The position numbers and the translations under genes are program-made. Positions 44,477-53,269 of a stretch of 64,000 bases of DNA are shown in pieces; within the stretch, counting starts at the first letter, position 1, and each line of letters starts with the position of its first letter. Origin of the DNA: Actomonas aquatica (GTDB lineage: Bacteria; Verrucomicrobiota; Verrucomicrobiia; Opitutales; Opitutaceae); assembly GCF_019679435.2 (NCBI RefSeq), contig NZ_CP139781.1, positions 2,728,001 through 2,792,000 of the forward strand, read 5' to 3'. The notes beneath the pieces were generated by a model that worked only from the letters and a program-made list of their open reading frames with translations, did no database searches and was not told where the DNA came from.

Positions 44477-45145
44477 ATGCGTTTTCGACTCCTGCCCCTG
44501 TTGCCGCTTGCCCTGCTCTCCGTGCAGGCGGAACCGACTGTCACCGAGGCCACGTTTCAACCGGGCCACCTCGACCAGTGGGTGGTCGAACAACAACCCG
44601 GCGGCACCGTCATGATGGAAGACGGCACGCTGGTCATCACCGATCAGGGCGGCTGCACGGTCTGGTGGAAGGAACCGATCGAAGCGCCGGCGCGTATCCG
44701 CTATGAAATTACGGTGACCTCGGCCGGACGCGTGTCGGACATGAACTGCTTCTGGATGGCGACCGACCCCGATCACCCCGATGACCTCTTCGCCGAGGGC
44801 CATGGTCGCACCGGCAAGTTCGCCACCTACGACCAACTGCGGCTCTACTACGTGGGCTACGGCGGCAATACCAACAGCACGACCCGTTTTCGGCGCTACG
44901 ACGGCACCGGCGCCCGCCCGCTCGAGGAGCAGAATGACCTGCAGACGCCCGAGTTCCTGCTCGTGCCGGATCACACCTACACCATCGAGCTTGAGGTCAC
45001 TGCCGATGGTCACGTGAGCTACACCCGCGACGGTGAAGTGATCTACGCGATCACTGATCCGGAGCCGCTGCTGCGCGGTTGGTTCGGCTTTCGCACGGTC
45101 GACAGCACAACCCGCGTCACGGCCTTTCGGATCGTGGAGGAGTAG
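44477..45145 (+). CDS. Secreted DUF6250 protein
   Basis: From ATG 44477 the protein has 222 residues: a signal peptide (LLPLLPLALLSVQAE) and a single beta-sandwich domain matching the DUF6250 pattern (GTLVITDQGGCTVWWKEPIEAPARIRYEI, DMNCFWMATDPDHPDDLF, LRLYYVGYGGNTNSTTRFRRYDG, RDGEVIYAITDPEPLLRGWFGFRTV). The fold recalls concanavalin-type lectin/glucanase domains, and such proteins occur with rhamnogalacturonan enzymes. The biochemical role is not established. It shares its divergent promoter region with CE12. Its stop codon lies inside the arm of a large inverted repeat. Confidence 0.75.
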   Translation: MRFRLLPLLPLALLSVQAEPTVTEATFQPGHLDQWVVEQQPGGTVMMEDGTLVITDQGGCTVWWKEPIEAPARIRYEITVTSAGRVSDMNCFWMATDPDHPDDLFAEGHGRTGKFATYDQLRLYYVGYGGNTNSTTRFRRYDGTGARPLEEQNDLQTPEFLLVPDHTYTIELEVTADGHVSYTRDGEVIYAITDPEPLLRGWFGFRTVDSTTRVTAFRIVEE

Positions 45146-45290
45146 GTTTTACAGGAGATAGCCCGCCAGAGGCGGGCAAGCGGAGGAAAACAGAGCCGTC
45201 AGCCTGAGGTTTTTAACAGAAGGTAGCAAAGAGAGCGAAGGGAAGCCGGCTGGCTGCGTGGTTCGCTTTGTTTCCTTCTGTAAAACCTAC
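45142..45290. repeat. Inverted repeat carrying the stop codons of two convergent genes
   Basis: Terminal arms GTAGGTTTTACAG (45142-45154) and CTGTAAAACCTAC (45278-45290) are perfect reverse complements, with further pairing inside (AACAGAAGG…CCTTCTGT). The left arm contains the TAG of the DUF6250 gene and the right arm the TAG of the GH43-like gene. Confidence 0.85.
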
Positions 45291-46234
45291 TTCAGCTCGG
45301 TCTGCAGTCGCTCGATGAGGCTCTGCGGGACCTCGATGATCGTGCCGTGGCGGACGCGCTCCTTGGTGCCTTCGAAGGGCATCTTGATGCGCTCGCTGAC
45401 GTTTTCCCAGTGCACCATGTCGGTGGAGCGCATGGCGCCGTAGTGTTTGTCGCCGTAGGCGTCGAAATAGACCAACACCGCACCATCAACGGTGACAGCG
45501 GTCGGGCCTTCGACCCACAGGCCTTCCGGCGTAAAGGGTTCACCGAGTTCGCCGAACGGGCCCTGCCTGGATTCGGCGCGAGCCACCCGCAGGTGCTTCT
45601 TCGGCGGGTAACGGGTCTCGTCCTTGATAATCCAATACAGCTGTCCGTCGAACTTGTGTTGGGTCGCATCGATCACGCTGAAGCCGGGATCATAAAACAC
45701 GCGCGTGGGCGTGAAGGTCTGCCAGTCCTTGGTGGTGGTGGCATACATGCGGTGGTTAAACTCACTCTCCGATGCACCGGCGGTTTCCATGAAACGACCG
45801 GGCACGGTGGAGGCCCAGAAAATGACAAACTCCTGCGCCTGGTCATCGTAAACAACCTCAGGGGCCCACGAGTTGCGCACTTCCGGCTCATGCGCCATGA
45901 CCGGGATGGCCTGCTGGGGCGTCCAATGGATGAAGTCCTTGGTGGAGGCGTGGCCGATGATGTTTTGGTGCCAACCGGAGGTCCACACCATGTGGTAGGT
46001 GCCGTCGGGTCCCTGCACCACGCACGGGTCGCGCATGAGCACTTCGGTGGTGCCGATACGAGGCGGCATCACGGAGCGGCCCTCGGCGATCGGCTGCCAG
46101 GTATAGCCGTCGTCGCTCCACATCAGGTGCAGCCCGTCCTGCCCGTTGCCGGTGAAGTAGGTGAAGAGAAATGCGGTATCCACCGCGCGCAGGGGCAGCG
46201 CGACGAACAAGAGGAGAAGGAGGCGAGGCAACAT
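45287..46234 (-). CDS. Secreted GH43-like glycosidase
   Basis: A 315-residue single-domain five-bladed propeller with a signal peptide (LLLLLFVALPLRAVD). The family triad is visible: Asp in MRDPCVVQGPDGTYHMVW, Asp in SVIDATQHKFDGQLYW and Glu in WVEGPTAVTVDG; NSWAPEVVYDD is the usual substrate-site block. The short start of the protein and the DGLHLMWSDDGYTWQPI repeat also occur in related arabinosidase or GH117-like propellers, so substrate is uncertain; arabinan or galactan side chains are likely here. It is downstream of the symporter gene (148 bp, containing an inverted repeat) on the same strand. Confidence 0.8.
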   Translation of the reverse strand: MLPRLLLLLFVALPLRAVDTAFLFTYFTGNGQDGLHLMWSDDGYTWQPIAEGRSVMPPRIGTTEVLMRDPCVVQGPDGTYHMVWTSGWHQNIIGHASTKDFIHWTPQQAIPVMAHEPEVRNSWAPEVVYDDQAQEFVIFWASTVPGRFMETAGASESEFNHRMYATTTKDWQTFTPTRVFYDPGFSVIDATQHKFDGQLYWIIKDETRYPPKKHLRVARAESRQGPFGELGEPFTPEGLWVEGPTAVTVDGAVLVYFDAYGDKHYGAMRSTDMVHWENVSERIKMPFEGTKERVRHGTIIEVPQSLIERLQTELK

Positions 46235-46253
46235 GGGGACAGTTGTTTTAATT

Positions 46254-46372
46254 AACCACGAATGGACACGAATGGCTCACTACCGTTTCGCCCGAGAATG
46301 AATACACCACCGGAATAACTCCGCTGCTGACCAACGCAGCGGTAGCGGAGTTATTCGTGTCAATTCGTGGTT
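46254..46372. repeat. Intergenic composite inverted repeat (copy d)
   Basis: Outer arms at 46254-46275 (AACCACGAATGGACACGAATGG) and 46351-46372 enclose an inner perfect stem GAATAACTCCGCT / AGCGGAGTTATTC. The element fills the gap between the symporter and GH43-like genes and uses the same wording as the repeat at 6041-6140. Confidence 0.8.
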
Positions 46373-46382
46373 GAAAACAAAC

Positions 46383-48440
46383 TTAGGCGCCGGCGGCGGC
46401 GCGGAGGAGGAGCCAGAACGCGCCGAGGATGCCGAAGGAGACACAAAGACAGGCGATGAAGCCGACGGCGTCGAGCTTGTCCCACTTGGTGAACTCCCAG
46501 ACCGAGTTGGGGCCAAAGAGTTTGGTGTCGTTGAAGCGTCCCGGGTTGCGGCCGGTTTCGGCCATGGCCTCGTCTTCGAGGGCCGGGGTGGCGCCCACCG
46601 GGGTCTTCATCTTGCCGAAGAAGAGATCGGTGCGGCGTTGGTCCGGAGTCTTGGTGAGACGGCTCACGATCCACAGGACGAGGAAGGGGAACAGACCGTC
46701 GAAGATGAAGCGGGCGGCGTTACGGCCGGACGGCGAGAGGGCGGCAACGTCGAGACCGAGCTTGTTGAGGATGACGAGCTCGGTGTGGAGACGCTTTTGG
46801 CCGACGAGCGGGGACGTCATGTCCTCGGGGTTCTCGCGCACCACGGTGTCGAAGAAGACCGGGACCGGCTTGCCGTTGTAGTCAACCTGCTGCGTGAGCG
46901 TCTCGCTGCGGGCGACGGAGTCCATGTGCGGCGCGACGAGCGACGGCACGACGATGTTGAGCAGCGCGGAGATGATGACGGTGGCCCACACCGCGGTGGA
47001 GGTGAGGCGACGCCAGAAGAAGATGAGCATGACCGACGCGCCGAAGGGCACGTTGACGGTGAGCATGAGCTGCACGACCTGGTAGACGTCGCTCATGTTG
47101 GCGGCGGCATATACGCCGATGGCCAGGATGACGACGATGGCCCAGCGCCCCGTGCGCACGATCTGGGTCGGGGTGGCATCCGGCACCAAATAACCGTAGA
47201 CGTTGCGCGTGAAGAGCGCTGAGACCGCCATCGTCTGAGAAGCGATGGTCGACATGTTGGCGGCGAGCAGGCCGGCCATCATGAGACCGAGGAAACCGGG
47301 CTTGAGCAGTTGCAGCGACATCATGCCCCAGGCGGAATCCGGATCGGACAGCGCGTCGGCGCCCTGATAGAGGGCGATGGCAATGAGACCGCAGAAGGCC
47401 CAGAGAATGATCATCACGCGCTTGGCGTAGGTGCCGGAGACCGCACCAAAACGGGCGGCGTATTCGTTCTTGGCCGAACCCGACACACTCATGTTGCCGA
47501 TGATGCCGTGGATCTGCACCAGCGAGATGAGGAAGATACCGAAGAGTTCCCATCCGCCGATACTTGAGGCCCCTCCCCCGCCGAGGAGATTAAACATCTC
47601 TGGAGGCACCCTTTCGGAGAGCTGCGCCCAGCCGCCGATGGCCGACAGGCCGAAGGGAATCAGAATGATGGAGAAGATAACAATGAGCGTGCCTTGGAAG
47701 GCTTCGTTGATGGCCGCGGCCTCCAAGCCGCCCATCACGATGTATGCCCCCACCACGATCGAATAGAGAATGTAGTAGGCCCACTTGCCGGTGTTGCTAT
47801 CGAGCCAGGAAACAAAGCTGCGCAGCTCACCGCGCTTGTTGAGGTCGCGGAGGACTTCGAGGCGGGACTCGTCCTCGGCCGACAGCGTCTCACCGGCGGC
47901 GAAGGACACCTCCAGCGCGCGAAGCTCCTGATAGCCTTCCACGGATACCCGCTCCTCGGCCGTCCACCGTGCTTCGGGTTTCACCAGCAGGGACGACGTC
48001 ACCTTGTAACCGACGAGATTGCCGAAACCGATGATGACGATGACCGTCGCGATGATTTGGAAGATGGCGTAGAAGCGCGCCAGACTGCGGGTGCCAAAAC
48101 GATCCTCGAAGAGGTCGGCCACCGTGACCAGACGCACGCGGCGGAACCACGGATTCATGAACCAGTAGTAAGGATTCATGAACAGCGTCTGCAGCGAGAG
48201 CCACACGCCGGACGCGCCCTTCTGGTAAACGAGGGAGGCGGTGCTCACCGCGCCGTTGGCGTCGGTCGCATTGCCGAAGTTGAGGAAGAACTGGTAGAGC
48301 TTGCCCAGCTTGCGGCCGGCGAGGAAATACCCCTCTTCGCTCTTGGCGGCGGCCGCGGCCCGACGGCCGATGTAAATTACGATCGCCAGATAGGCGAAGA
48401 TGACGAGCAAGTCGACGATGTGAAGGCTACCAAATCGCAT
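46383..48440 (-). CDS. Large sodium:solute symporter (SSS family) with extra domains
   Basis: The 685-residue protein has SSS features: IVDLLVIFAYLAIVIYIGRRAAAAAKSEEGYFLAGRKLG, GNATDANGAVSTASLVYQKG, YIVMGGLEAAAINEAFQG and LLAANMSTIASQTMAVSALFTRNVYG. It has about 13-14 helices. It is longer than usual (~500) because of a charged ~55-residue insertion near residues 150-210 (RWTAEERVSVEGYQELRALE…DESRLEVLRDLNKRG) and a long C-terminal soluble stretch with a last helix. Such large symporters are common in Planctomycetes and Verrucomicrobiota sugar loci. Cargo is unknown, perhaps rhamnose or an unsaturated uronate product. A motif-plus-TTG element lies 150-175 bp upstream. Confidence 0.88.
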   Translation of the reverse strand: MRFGSLHIVDLLVIFAYLAIVIYIGRRAAAAAKSEEGYFLAGRKLGKLYQFFLNFGNATDANGAVSTASLVYQKGASGVWLSLQTLFMNPYYWFMNPWFRRVRLVTVADLFEDRFGTRSLARFYAIFQIIATVIVIIGFGNLVGYKVTSSLLVKPEARWTAEERVSVEGYQELRALEVSFAAGETLSAEDESRLEVLRDLNKRGELRSFVSWLDSNTGKWAYYILYSIVVGAYIVMGGLEAAAINEAFQGTLIVIFSIILIPFGLSAIGGWAQLSERVPPEMFNLLGGGGASSIGGWELFGIFLISLVQIHGIIGNMSVSGSAKNEYAARFGAVSGTYAKRVMIILWAFCGLIAIALYQGADALSDPDSAWGMMSLQLLKPGFLGLMMAGLLAANMSTIASQTMAVSALFTRNVYGYLVPDATPTQIVRTGRWAIVVILAIGVYAAANMSDVYQVVQLMLTVNVPFGASVMLIFFWRRLTSTAVWATVIISALLNIVVPSLVAPHMDSVARSETLTQQVDYNGKPVPVFFDTVVRENPEDMTSPLVGQKRLHTELVILNKLGLDVAALSPSGRNAARFIFDGLFPFLVLWIVSRLTKTPDQRRTDLFFGKMKTPVGATPALEDEAMAETGRNPGRFNDTKLFGPNSVWEFTKWDKLDAVGFIACLCVSFGILGAFWLLLRAAAGA

Positions 48441-48587
48441 GGGGTATTCAAAGTTTAAGGACAGAATAGCACCGCAGAACAGCGGGCCGAACGGCCGGGG
48501 TTTGGGACGACAATGGCGGCGACGGAATTGATTCCGAGCCTAAGCTGCCGGGTGACGGCTCATTGGGCCCCGGGGGTCACGGAGTCG

Positions 48588-48614
48588 CAACGGGAGCCCA
48601 TTTCTGACAGTTCG
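48588..48614 (-). promoter_or_regulatory. GACAGT motif upstream of the large symporter
   Basis: CTGACAGTTCG at 48604-48614 (minus-strand reading CGAACTGTCAG) followed after 13 bp by TTG within CCGTTG (48588-48593). It resembles the receptor-2 promoter, including the same 11-mer. Confidence 0.6.
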
Positions 48615-48631
48615 CGAGGGGTTACCTGCCG

Positions 48632-48997
48632 TCAGCAGGAGGTGTAGAGCCGCAGCGTCCAAACCTCTTCGGGCGAAGTCACCACCACCCGATAAACGCC
48701 GGGCTCCGGCATCCAGGCCGCGAAACTGCTCCAGCCTTCCAAGGTATCAAACTCGGTCCACAGCGGGGCCTGGCCAGCGACCAGCTTAAGCCCCTCTTCC
48801 CAGGTCACCTGCCAGCTGGCGATGAGCTGGTCATCGGCATCGTAGATTTCAACCCAAAGCGGCGACAGCGGCTCGTGCCCGACATCGATCTCCAGATGGC
48901 CCTCCACCTCGGCTTTTTCGGTGCGGGTGTCGGCCCGCGCCGCCAGAGGCATGAGCAACATTCCAAGGAGGGCGAAACGGAGCAGGAGGCGGCTCAT
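48632..48997 (-). CDS. Small secreted protein (121 aa), unknown function
   Basis: Start ATG 48997 gives 121 residues with a signal peptide (LLLRFALLGMLLMPLAARA). A beta-rich domain follows: EVEGHLEIDVGHEPLSPLWVEIYDADDQLIASWQV, then a variable part and VYRVVVTSPEEVWTLRLYTSC, ending in a lone Cys. It could be a C2/Ig-like envelope protein but no family is recognised. Upstream in-frame codons lack protein character. It lies 10 bp away from the symporter's motif, whose element is just past its stop, and downstream of the receptor genes. Confidence 0.6.
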   Translation of the reverse strand: MSRLLLRFALLGMLLMPLAARADTRTEKAEVEGHLEIDVGHEPLSPLWVEIYDADDQLIASWQVTWEEGLKLVAGQAPLWTEFDTLEGWSSFAAWMPEPGVYRVVVTSPEEVWTLRLYTSC

Positions 48998-49137
48998 GAG
49001 CAAAGGGGATCGGGCGGGTGAAGAGGAAGGCGGATGGACGGACTCGCGCGGGCGAGCGGGACACGCACGCGTGGCGAGAGAGACGCCCAAAATGAACCCA
49101 GGTTTCCCTGCCGCCGAGCTTTTCACCGCAAATGGCT

Positions 49138-49174
49138 AAAAAAAACACCCCCGAAGCGGTGAAGCTTCGGGGGC
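49138..49174 (-). terminator. Rho-independent terminator of receptor 1
   Basis: CCCCCGAAGC (49149-49158) and GCTTCGGGGG (49165-49174) make a 10-bp perfect stem with a 6-base loop. On the minus strand a run of nine T follows after two bases (49138-49146). Confidence 0.9.
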
Positions 49175-49207
49175 GGCAATAACCCTTATCTAGCTACTAG
49201 CAGAAAC

Positions 49208-52200
49208 TTAGAACTCAAACTTGGTCGAGAGGATGAACTGCCGCGGGTCGATGATGCGGTAGGCGTTCGGCGAGGCGTCGTAGTTGACGCCGACGACCCG
49301 CAGGCCGCCGCTTTCGAACGCGTTGACCACGTTCAACTGGGTCTTCATGCGCACGCGGTCGTTGAAGACCTTGGTGGTGTAGGAGACCCACAGATCGACG
49401 TAGGTGTTGGCGCTGTCGTAGATCGGGCGCGTGACATCGGACAAGGTGAGATCGGTGGAGCCGGAGCCCGCGTTGACCTTACCATAGTAGCCGATGATGG
49501 CCTTGTCTTCCCAACGGGCGCTGCCGCCGACGGAGAAGCCCTTGAGCATGCCTTCGTCGAAGGTGTAGTTGGTCAGGAAAGACCAACGGTATTTGCGCTG
49601 ACCGGGGGCGGCCTGACCGTCGAGGTCGGAGGCGATGGCATACTGCGGGGTGACGACCGCGTCGTAATACTCCTGCACGTTCTCAATGCCGTCGGCGTTG
49701 TTCAGGCGGATGGAGCCGTTGTAGCCGTAGCTGCTGAGGAAGTTGCCGTAGTTGTATTCGATGCCGTTGTCGGCGACGAAGGCCTGCGCGTATTGCTGAT
49801 ACTGCGGGAGCAGGTAATCGGCGGCGCGAGCGGAGGACCACACCGGGAAGCGCACGTCATACCAGGCGTCGAACTCCTTGAGCACGTTGGAGTATTTGGT
49901 CTCCTGCTGGCCGGCGGTGAACTTCATCGTCCAGTTGCGCGTCGGGTTGTAGGTCAGCTGGAACTCCACACCTTCGGCGACGGCGTCGCGGGTGGCGTAG
50001 ATGCTGCCGATATCGGTGTAGTAGTCGAAGGGCAGGCCCCAGATGGCGGCGGTTTCTTCGTCGAGCGCGTCGAGTTCGGCCTGGCTCCAACCATCGGTGT
50101 TGAAGTCGGTGCGCAAGGTCGGGTCGAGGCCACGGTTGATGAGCGCGAGTTCCCGGGCCCACGCGCGGAAGAGCGTGGTGTCGACGTTGCCGGTGAGGCG
50201 GGAGATCGACGTGCCGGGGTTGGTGCGCTCGTCCTGGTTGGTGGCTTTGAACCAGTTCACGCGGGCGAACAGCTTGTTGTCGAAGAGGGAGAACTGGACG
50301 CCCCAGTCCTCACCTTCGCCGGTCGGCTTGGGCAGCTGGTTGCCGAAGGCATCCACCTGCGCGGCGGGCGGCGGGTTGAAGTTGTCCGACTTGTTGTAGG
50401 AGAAGCCGAGGCTGCTGATGAACTGGTGGAACTGCGAACCTTCGGCCGCGCGGTCTTCGATGCCGTTCCACTTGGAGAACGGACGCAGCACGGCGCCGGT
50501 GGTGCGGGTCGTGCCGGAGAGCTCGTCCCAGTAGTTGAAGCGCTTCAACACGGTGTCGGTCTGGAACCAGCCGTCGATGAACTGCTCGGCGGTGGACATG
50601 CCGGGCTCGACCTGATTGCCGCCCGGGCCGTCGAGGATGGCGCCGGTGGTGGTGTTGCGGGCCTTGTAGTCATCCTTGCGGACGCCGAAGGTCGTGACGA
50701 GGCGATCGTTCCAGAGGTTCGAGGTGAGACCGAAGCTGGTGGAGTCAACCACGCGCTCGGTCGCGCCGGTGGAGGCGCTCATGTCAATGTAGCCCGAGGT
50801 CGTGCCGATGCCGCGCCATTCCGAGTTGTTGAAGTCGTAGTAGGAGATGCGGCCGTTGTAGGCGAGGTCGTTGAACTTGCCGGAGGAACGGGTGACGGCG
50901 CCGAAGGGCTGCGAACCCGGGTTGGCGAGGTAGTAGTTGCGCACATTTGAGCGGCGCTGACGGCTCCAGCCGTCGGAGGCCGGGTTGAGCGCCCAGAAGA
51001 TCGTGCCGTTCTCGATCTGGTCGTCTTCGATCTCATACCAGCGCTTGCGGATGAAGGTGGAGGCAACGTCGTTGCGGCTCCACAGACCAAGGACCTGGTG
51101 ACGACCCAGCCACTTGAGGATGCCGTCGTTATCGGTGAAGTCAGGGGTCCACGCGAGCATGGCGCGGTAGTTGTCGTTGATCTGGGTGTGCACGAACTGG
51201 TCGGGCTCGAAGTCCTGCACGTAGGGGGCGCCGAAGAACGGGTTCGGGCTGCCATCGGCCAGCTTGATGTTGGTGTCGACGAAGAGGGTCGCGACGTTGA
51301 GCTGGGAGATGGTGTAGTTGGTGGCGTCAGAGAAATCCTGACGGAACCAACCGGCGCTCAGATTGAGGGTCGGGAGGAGCTCCTGCTCGAGTTCGACATT
51401 GTAGGTCGTGTTCTCCTGGGTGCCGAAGTTCTGCTCGAGGATATTGATGCTATCCCAGTCGTAGATGCTCTTGTCGGAGACACCCGGGTAGCGGTAGCTG
51501 CCCACGCCATTACCGGTGGCGCTCCAGAAACCGGACTCGGTGTAGGTGTTGTTGTAGGCCGCGTCCCAGGCCGGGTTGGCGAAGATGTCGGCTTCCGCGT
51601 AGGGGAAGATCGGACCATTGGCCAAGGGGTTGCTCGGCGTGCCGTAGAAGGTGCGGTAACGGGCAGTGCCGTTGTTGATCCAGCTGTGCACGACGCCGTC
51701 CTGAATCTGCATGCGCGGGCGGTTGGTGTTACCCAGCCACATGCCCGGTGTGTAGAACACGGAGTTGGTGTTGGTGAAGGCCGCGCCGCCGTAGATCGGC
51801 GCACCGTTGTATTGGGTGCGGTCACCGTTCCAGAGCGCCGCATTGTAACCCGGCATGCTTTCAATGAAGGCACGGGTGTCATCGATGCGCGGGGAACCGG
51901 TGCGCATCGCGACCGGACCGCGCACTTCGCCGGTCACGGTGCTGTATTGCATGCCGGTGGTGGCATCGAACGCCCAGCCACCGCCGGTGCGCCACTCGGT
52001 GACGGAGTCGCGCGGAGTGAGGGTATTCGGGCGGCGGTTGTCGTTGTCGTAGGACTCGATGCTGGCACGGATCACCGTCTTCTGGAACGGACGGAAAGTC
52101 AGCGCACCATACATGCGCGTCGTGTCATCGTAGGACGGCTTGCGGGTGAAGCGTTTGTTGTCGGCGAGCACCGCACCGTAGATGGCGAGCTTGTCGTCGA

Positions 52201-52921
52201 TGATGCCCTTGTTGAAGGTCGCGGCGGCGCGGAAGGAGCCACGGTCGTCGACGCGGAAGGAGGCCGAATAGTTGTCCTTGTTGAGCACCGCTTGGGCGGT
52301 GCTCTGATTCACGATACCGGCCGGGCTGCCCATACCGAAGAGCATGGAGTTCGGACCGCGGCTGATCTCGATCGACTGCACGTTGTAGGCGTCAAACGGG
52401 ACCTGTGAGATCGTCGGGTAGTAGTTCTGCGAGGAACTCGGGGCGCCCAGACCGCGCACGCGGTTGGCGCTGGCGTTGGTCTGCGGGATACCGTCACCGC
52501 CGTGGGTGTAGCCGGCGTTCACATCGACCACACCGTCATTGCGCAGGGACTGGATGGCCGGTGTGTAGGTGGAGGAGCCTTCGGTGTTGGCCTCGTAACG
52601 GAAGACATCGTTGATGTCGGTCGAAGCGGTGTCCTCGAGCTGCTGCGCGGTGATCACGGTGATCGATGCCGCAAGGTCGGCGACGTTGGTGCGCATGCGC
52701 GAACCCGCGAGGGTGTTCTGGGCGAAGTAACCCTGGTCTTGGGTCGTATCGACCTGGAAGGGAGTGAGCGTGATGATGTCGTCTTCGCCCGCCTCCTCGG
52801 CGGAACCGGCATCGTTGGCGGACTGCGCAAACACGGGGGCGCTGATCGCAAAGGCAAGGGACAGCAGGGACCGCGAGAGTCGCGGGGGCCGACCCGACAG
52901 GTAAGATCGTCGGAAGATCAT
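49208..52921 (-). CDS. TonB-dependent outer-membrane receptor 1
   Basis: From ATG 52921 the protein has 1237 residues: signal peptide (LSRSLLSLAFAISAPVFAQ), a short acidic stretch, a TonB-box-like segment (DIITLTPFQVDTTQ), plug domain (NTLAGSRMRTNVADLAASITVITAQQLEDTASTDINDVFRY…EISRGPNSMLFGMGSPAGIVN) and a ~1000-residue 22-stranded-type barrel ending in STKFEF with the terminal Phe of outer-membrane proteins. It would bind and import an oligosaccharide with energy from TonB. No SusD-like partner is present. It is the most diverged of three tandem paralogues. Later Met starts further upstream in frame (53248) are non-protein-like. Confidence 0.93.
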   Translation of the reverse strand: MIFRRSYLSGRPPRLSRSLLSLAFAISAPVFAQSANDAGSAEEAGEDDIITLTPFQVDTTQDQGYFAQNTLAGSRMRTNVADLAASITVITAQQLEDTASTDINDVFRYEANTEGSSTYTPAIQSLRNDGVVDVNAGYTHGGDGIPQTNASANRVRGLGAPSSSQNYYPTISQVPFDAYNVQSIEISRGPNSMLFGMGSPAGIVNQSTAQAVLNKDNYSASFRVDDRGSFRAAATFNKGIIDDKLAIYGAVLADNKRFTRKPSYDDTTRMYGALTFRPFQKTVIRASIESYDNDNRRPNTLTPRDSVTEWRTGGGWAFDATTGMQYSTVTGEVRGPVAMRTGSPRIDDTRAFIESMPGYNAALWNGDRTQYNGAPIYGGAAFTNTNSVFYTPGMWLGNTNRPRMQIQDGVVHSWINNGTARYRTFYGTPSNPLANGPIFPYAEADIFANPAWDAAYNNTYTESGFWSATGNGVGSYRYPGVSDKSIYDWDSINILEQNFGTQENTTYNVELEQELLPTLNLSAGWFRQDFSDATNYTISQLNVATLFVDTNIKLADGSPNPFFGAPYVQDFEPDQFVHTQINDNYRAMLAWTPDFTDNDGILKWLGRHQVLGLWSRNDVASTFIRKRWYEIEDDQIENGTIFWALNPASDGWSRQRRSNVRNYYLANPGSQPFGAVTRSSGKFNDLAYNGRISYYDFNNSEWRGIGTTSGYIDMSASTGATERVVDSTSFGLTSNLWNDRLVTTFGVRKDDYKARNTTTGAILDGPGGNQVEPGMSTAEQFIDGWFQTDTVLKRFNYWDELSGTTRTTGAVLRPFSKWNGIEDRAAEGSQFHQFISSLGFSYNKSDNFNPPPAAQVDAFGNQLPKPTGEGEDWGVQFSLFDNKLFARVNWFKATNQDERTNPGTSISRLTGNVDTTLFRAWARELALINRGLDPTLRTDFNTDGWSQAELDALDEETAAIWGLPFDYYTDIGSIYATRDAVAEGVEFQLTYNPTRNWTMKFTAGQQETKYSNVLKEFDAWYDVRFPVWSSARAADYLLPQYQQYAQAFVADNGIEYNYGNFLSSYGYNGSIRLNNADGIENVQEYYDAVVTPQYAIASDLDGQAAPGQRKYRWSFLTNYTFDEGMLKGFSVGGSARWEDKAIIGYYGKVNAGSGSTDLTLSDVTRPIYDSANTYVDLWVSYTTKVFNDRVRMKTQLNVVNAFESGGLRVVGVNYDASPNAYRIIDPRQFILSTKFEF

Positions 52922-53049
52922 TTTGCTTGGGGGGGAGGGGGTTGGGTGTCGGTATTCGCACTCCGTCCCAAGGGCACACACCACCACACGTAACCTAATA
53001 CTGAATACAGCAGGCGTGGGGTCGAGCGGGGTCCTTGTTCTTGAGTGGC

Positions 53050-53087
53050 GGGGTTCGGGCGGTGCCTCTGGAGACCCGCTCGGGATG
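53050..53087 (-). promoter_or_regulatory. Conserved leader element of receptor 1
   Basis: GGGGTTCGGGCGGTG and ACCCGCTCGGGATG flank a variable centre; the same flanks occur in the receptor 2 leader (57117-57154). In receptor 1 pairing of the arms is imperfect. It lies about 130-165 bases before the start codon. Confidence 0.45.
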
Positions 53088-53120
53088 GATTTGCTCATGA
53101 TCGAAGCGAATCCCGCCTCA

Positions 53121-53146
53121 CAAGCGTATTGCATTCGGACAGTCCG
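53121..53146 (-). promoter_or_regulatory. Perfect palindromic motif with TTG, receptor 1 promoter
   Basis: CGGACAGTCCG (53136-53146) is a perfect 11-bp palindrome; on the minus strand TTG (plus positions 53121-53123) follows after 12 bp. The receptor start codon is about 200 bp further. Confidence 0.65.
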
Positions 53147-53186
53147 CAAGCACCCCTCCCTTTCACCGCCGGCGCGGCACCGTTCG

Positions 53187-53209
53187 CCCCCCCCCCCCCC
53201 CCCCCCCCC
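53187..53209. repeat. Homopolymeric C tract (23 bases)
   Basis: Twenty-three consecutive C on the plus strand (G on the receptor strand) lie directly after the T-run of the receptor 2 terminator and 40 bp upstream of the receptor 1 motif. Tracts this long slip easily during replication; the exact length may also be a sequencing uncertainty. Confidence 0.9.
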
Positions 53210-53242
53210 AAAAAAAGCCCCCGGACCAACCGGTCCGGGGGC
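53210..53242 (-). terminator. Rho-independent terminator of receptor 2
   Basis: GCCCCCGGACC (53217-53227) and GGTCCGGGGGC (53232-53242) form an 11-bp perfect stem with a 4-base loop, followed on the minus strand by seven T (53210-53216). Confidence 0.92.
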
Positions 53243-53269
53243 ATGCATACCTGAACTAATTAACCTGAA

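Larger units (their letters stand above)
52922..53269 (-). other. Receptor 1 leader and promoter region
   Basis: The 348-bp gap has no gene. Reading toward receptor 1 it holds the receptor 2 terminator, a 23-base C/G tract, a possible second motif copy (CGAACGGTGCC, 53176-53186), the main motif with TTG, a GC-rich element shared with receptor 2 (53050-53087) and a leader of about 200 nt. Confidence 0.7.

Noticed and set aside
46236-46246. GGGACAGTTGT containing the GACAGT core at the start of the GH43-like gene
   Set aside because: Only the core matches, flanks are wrong, no TTG at the spacing, and it overlaps the ribosome-binding position.
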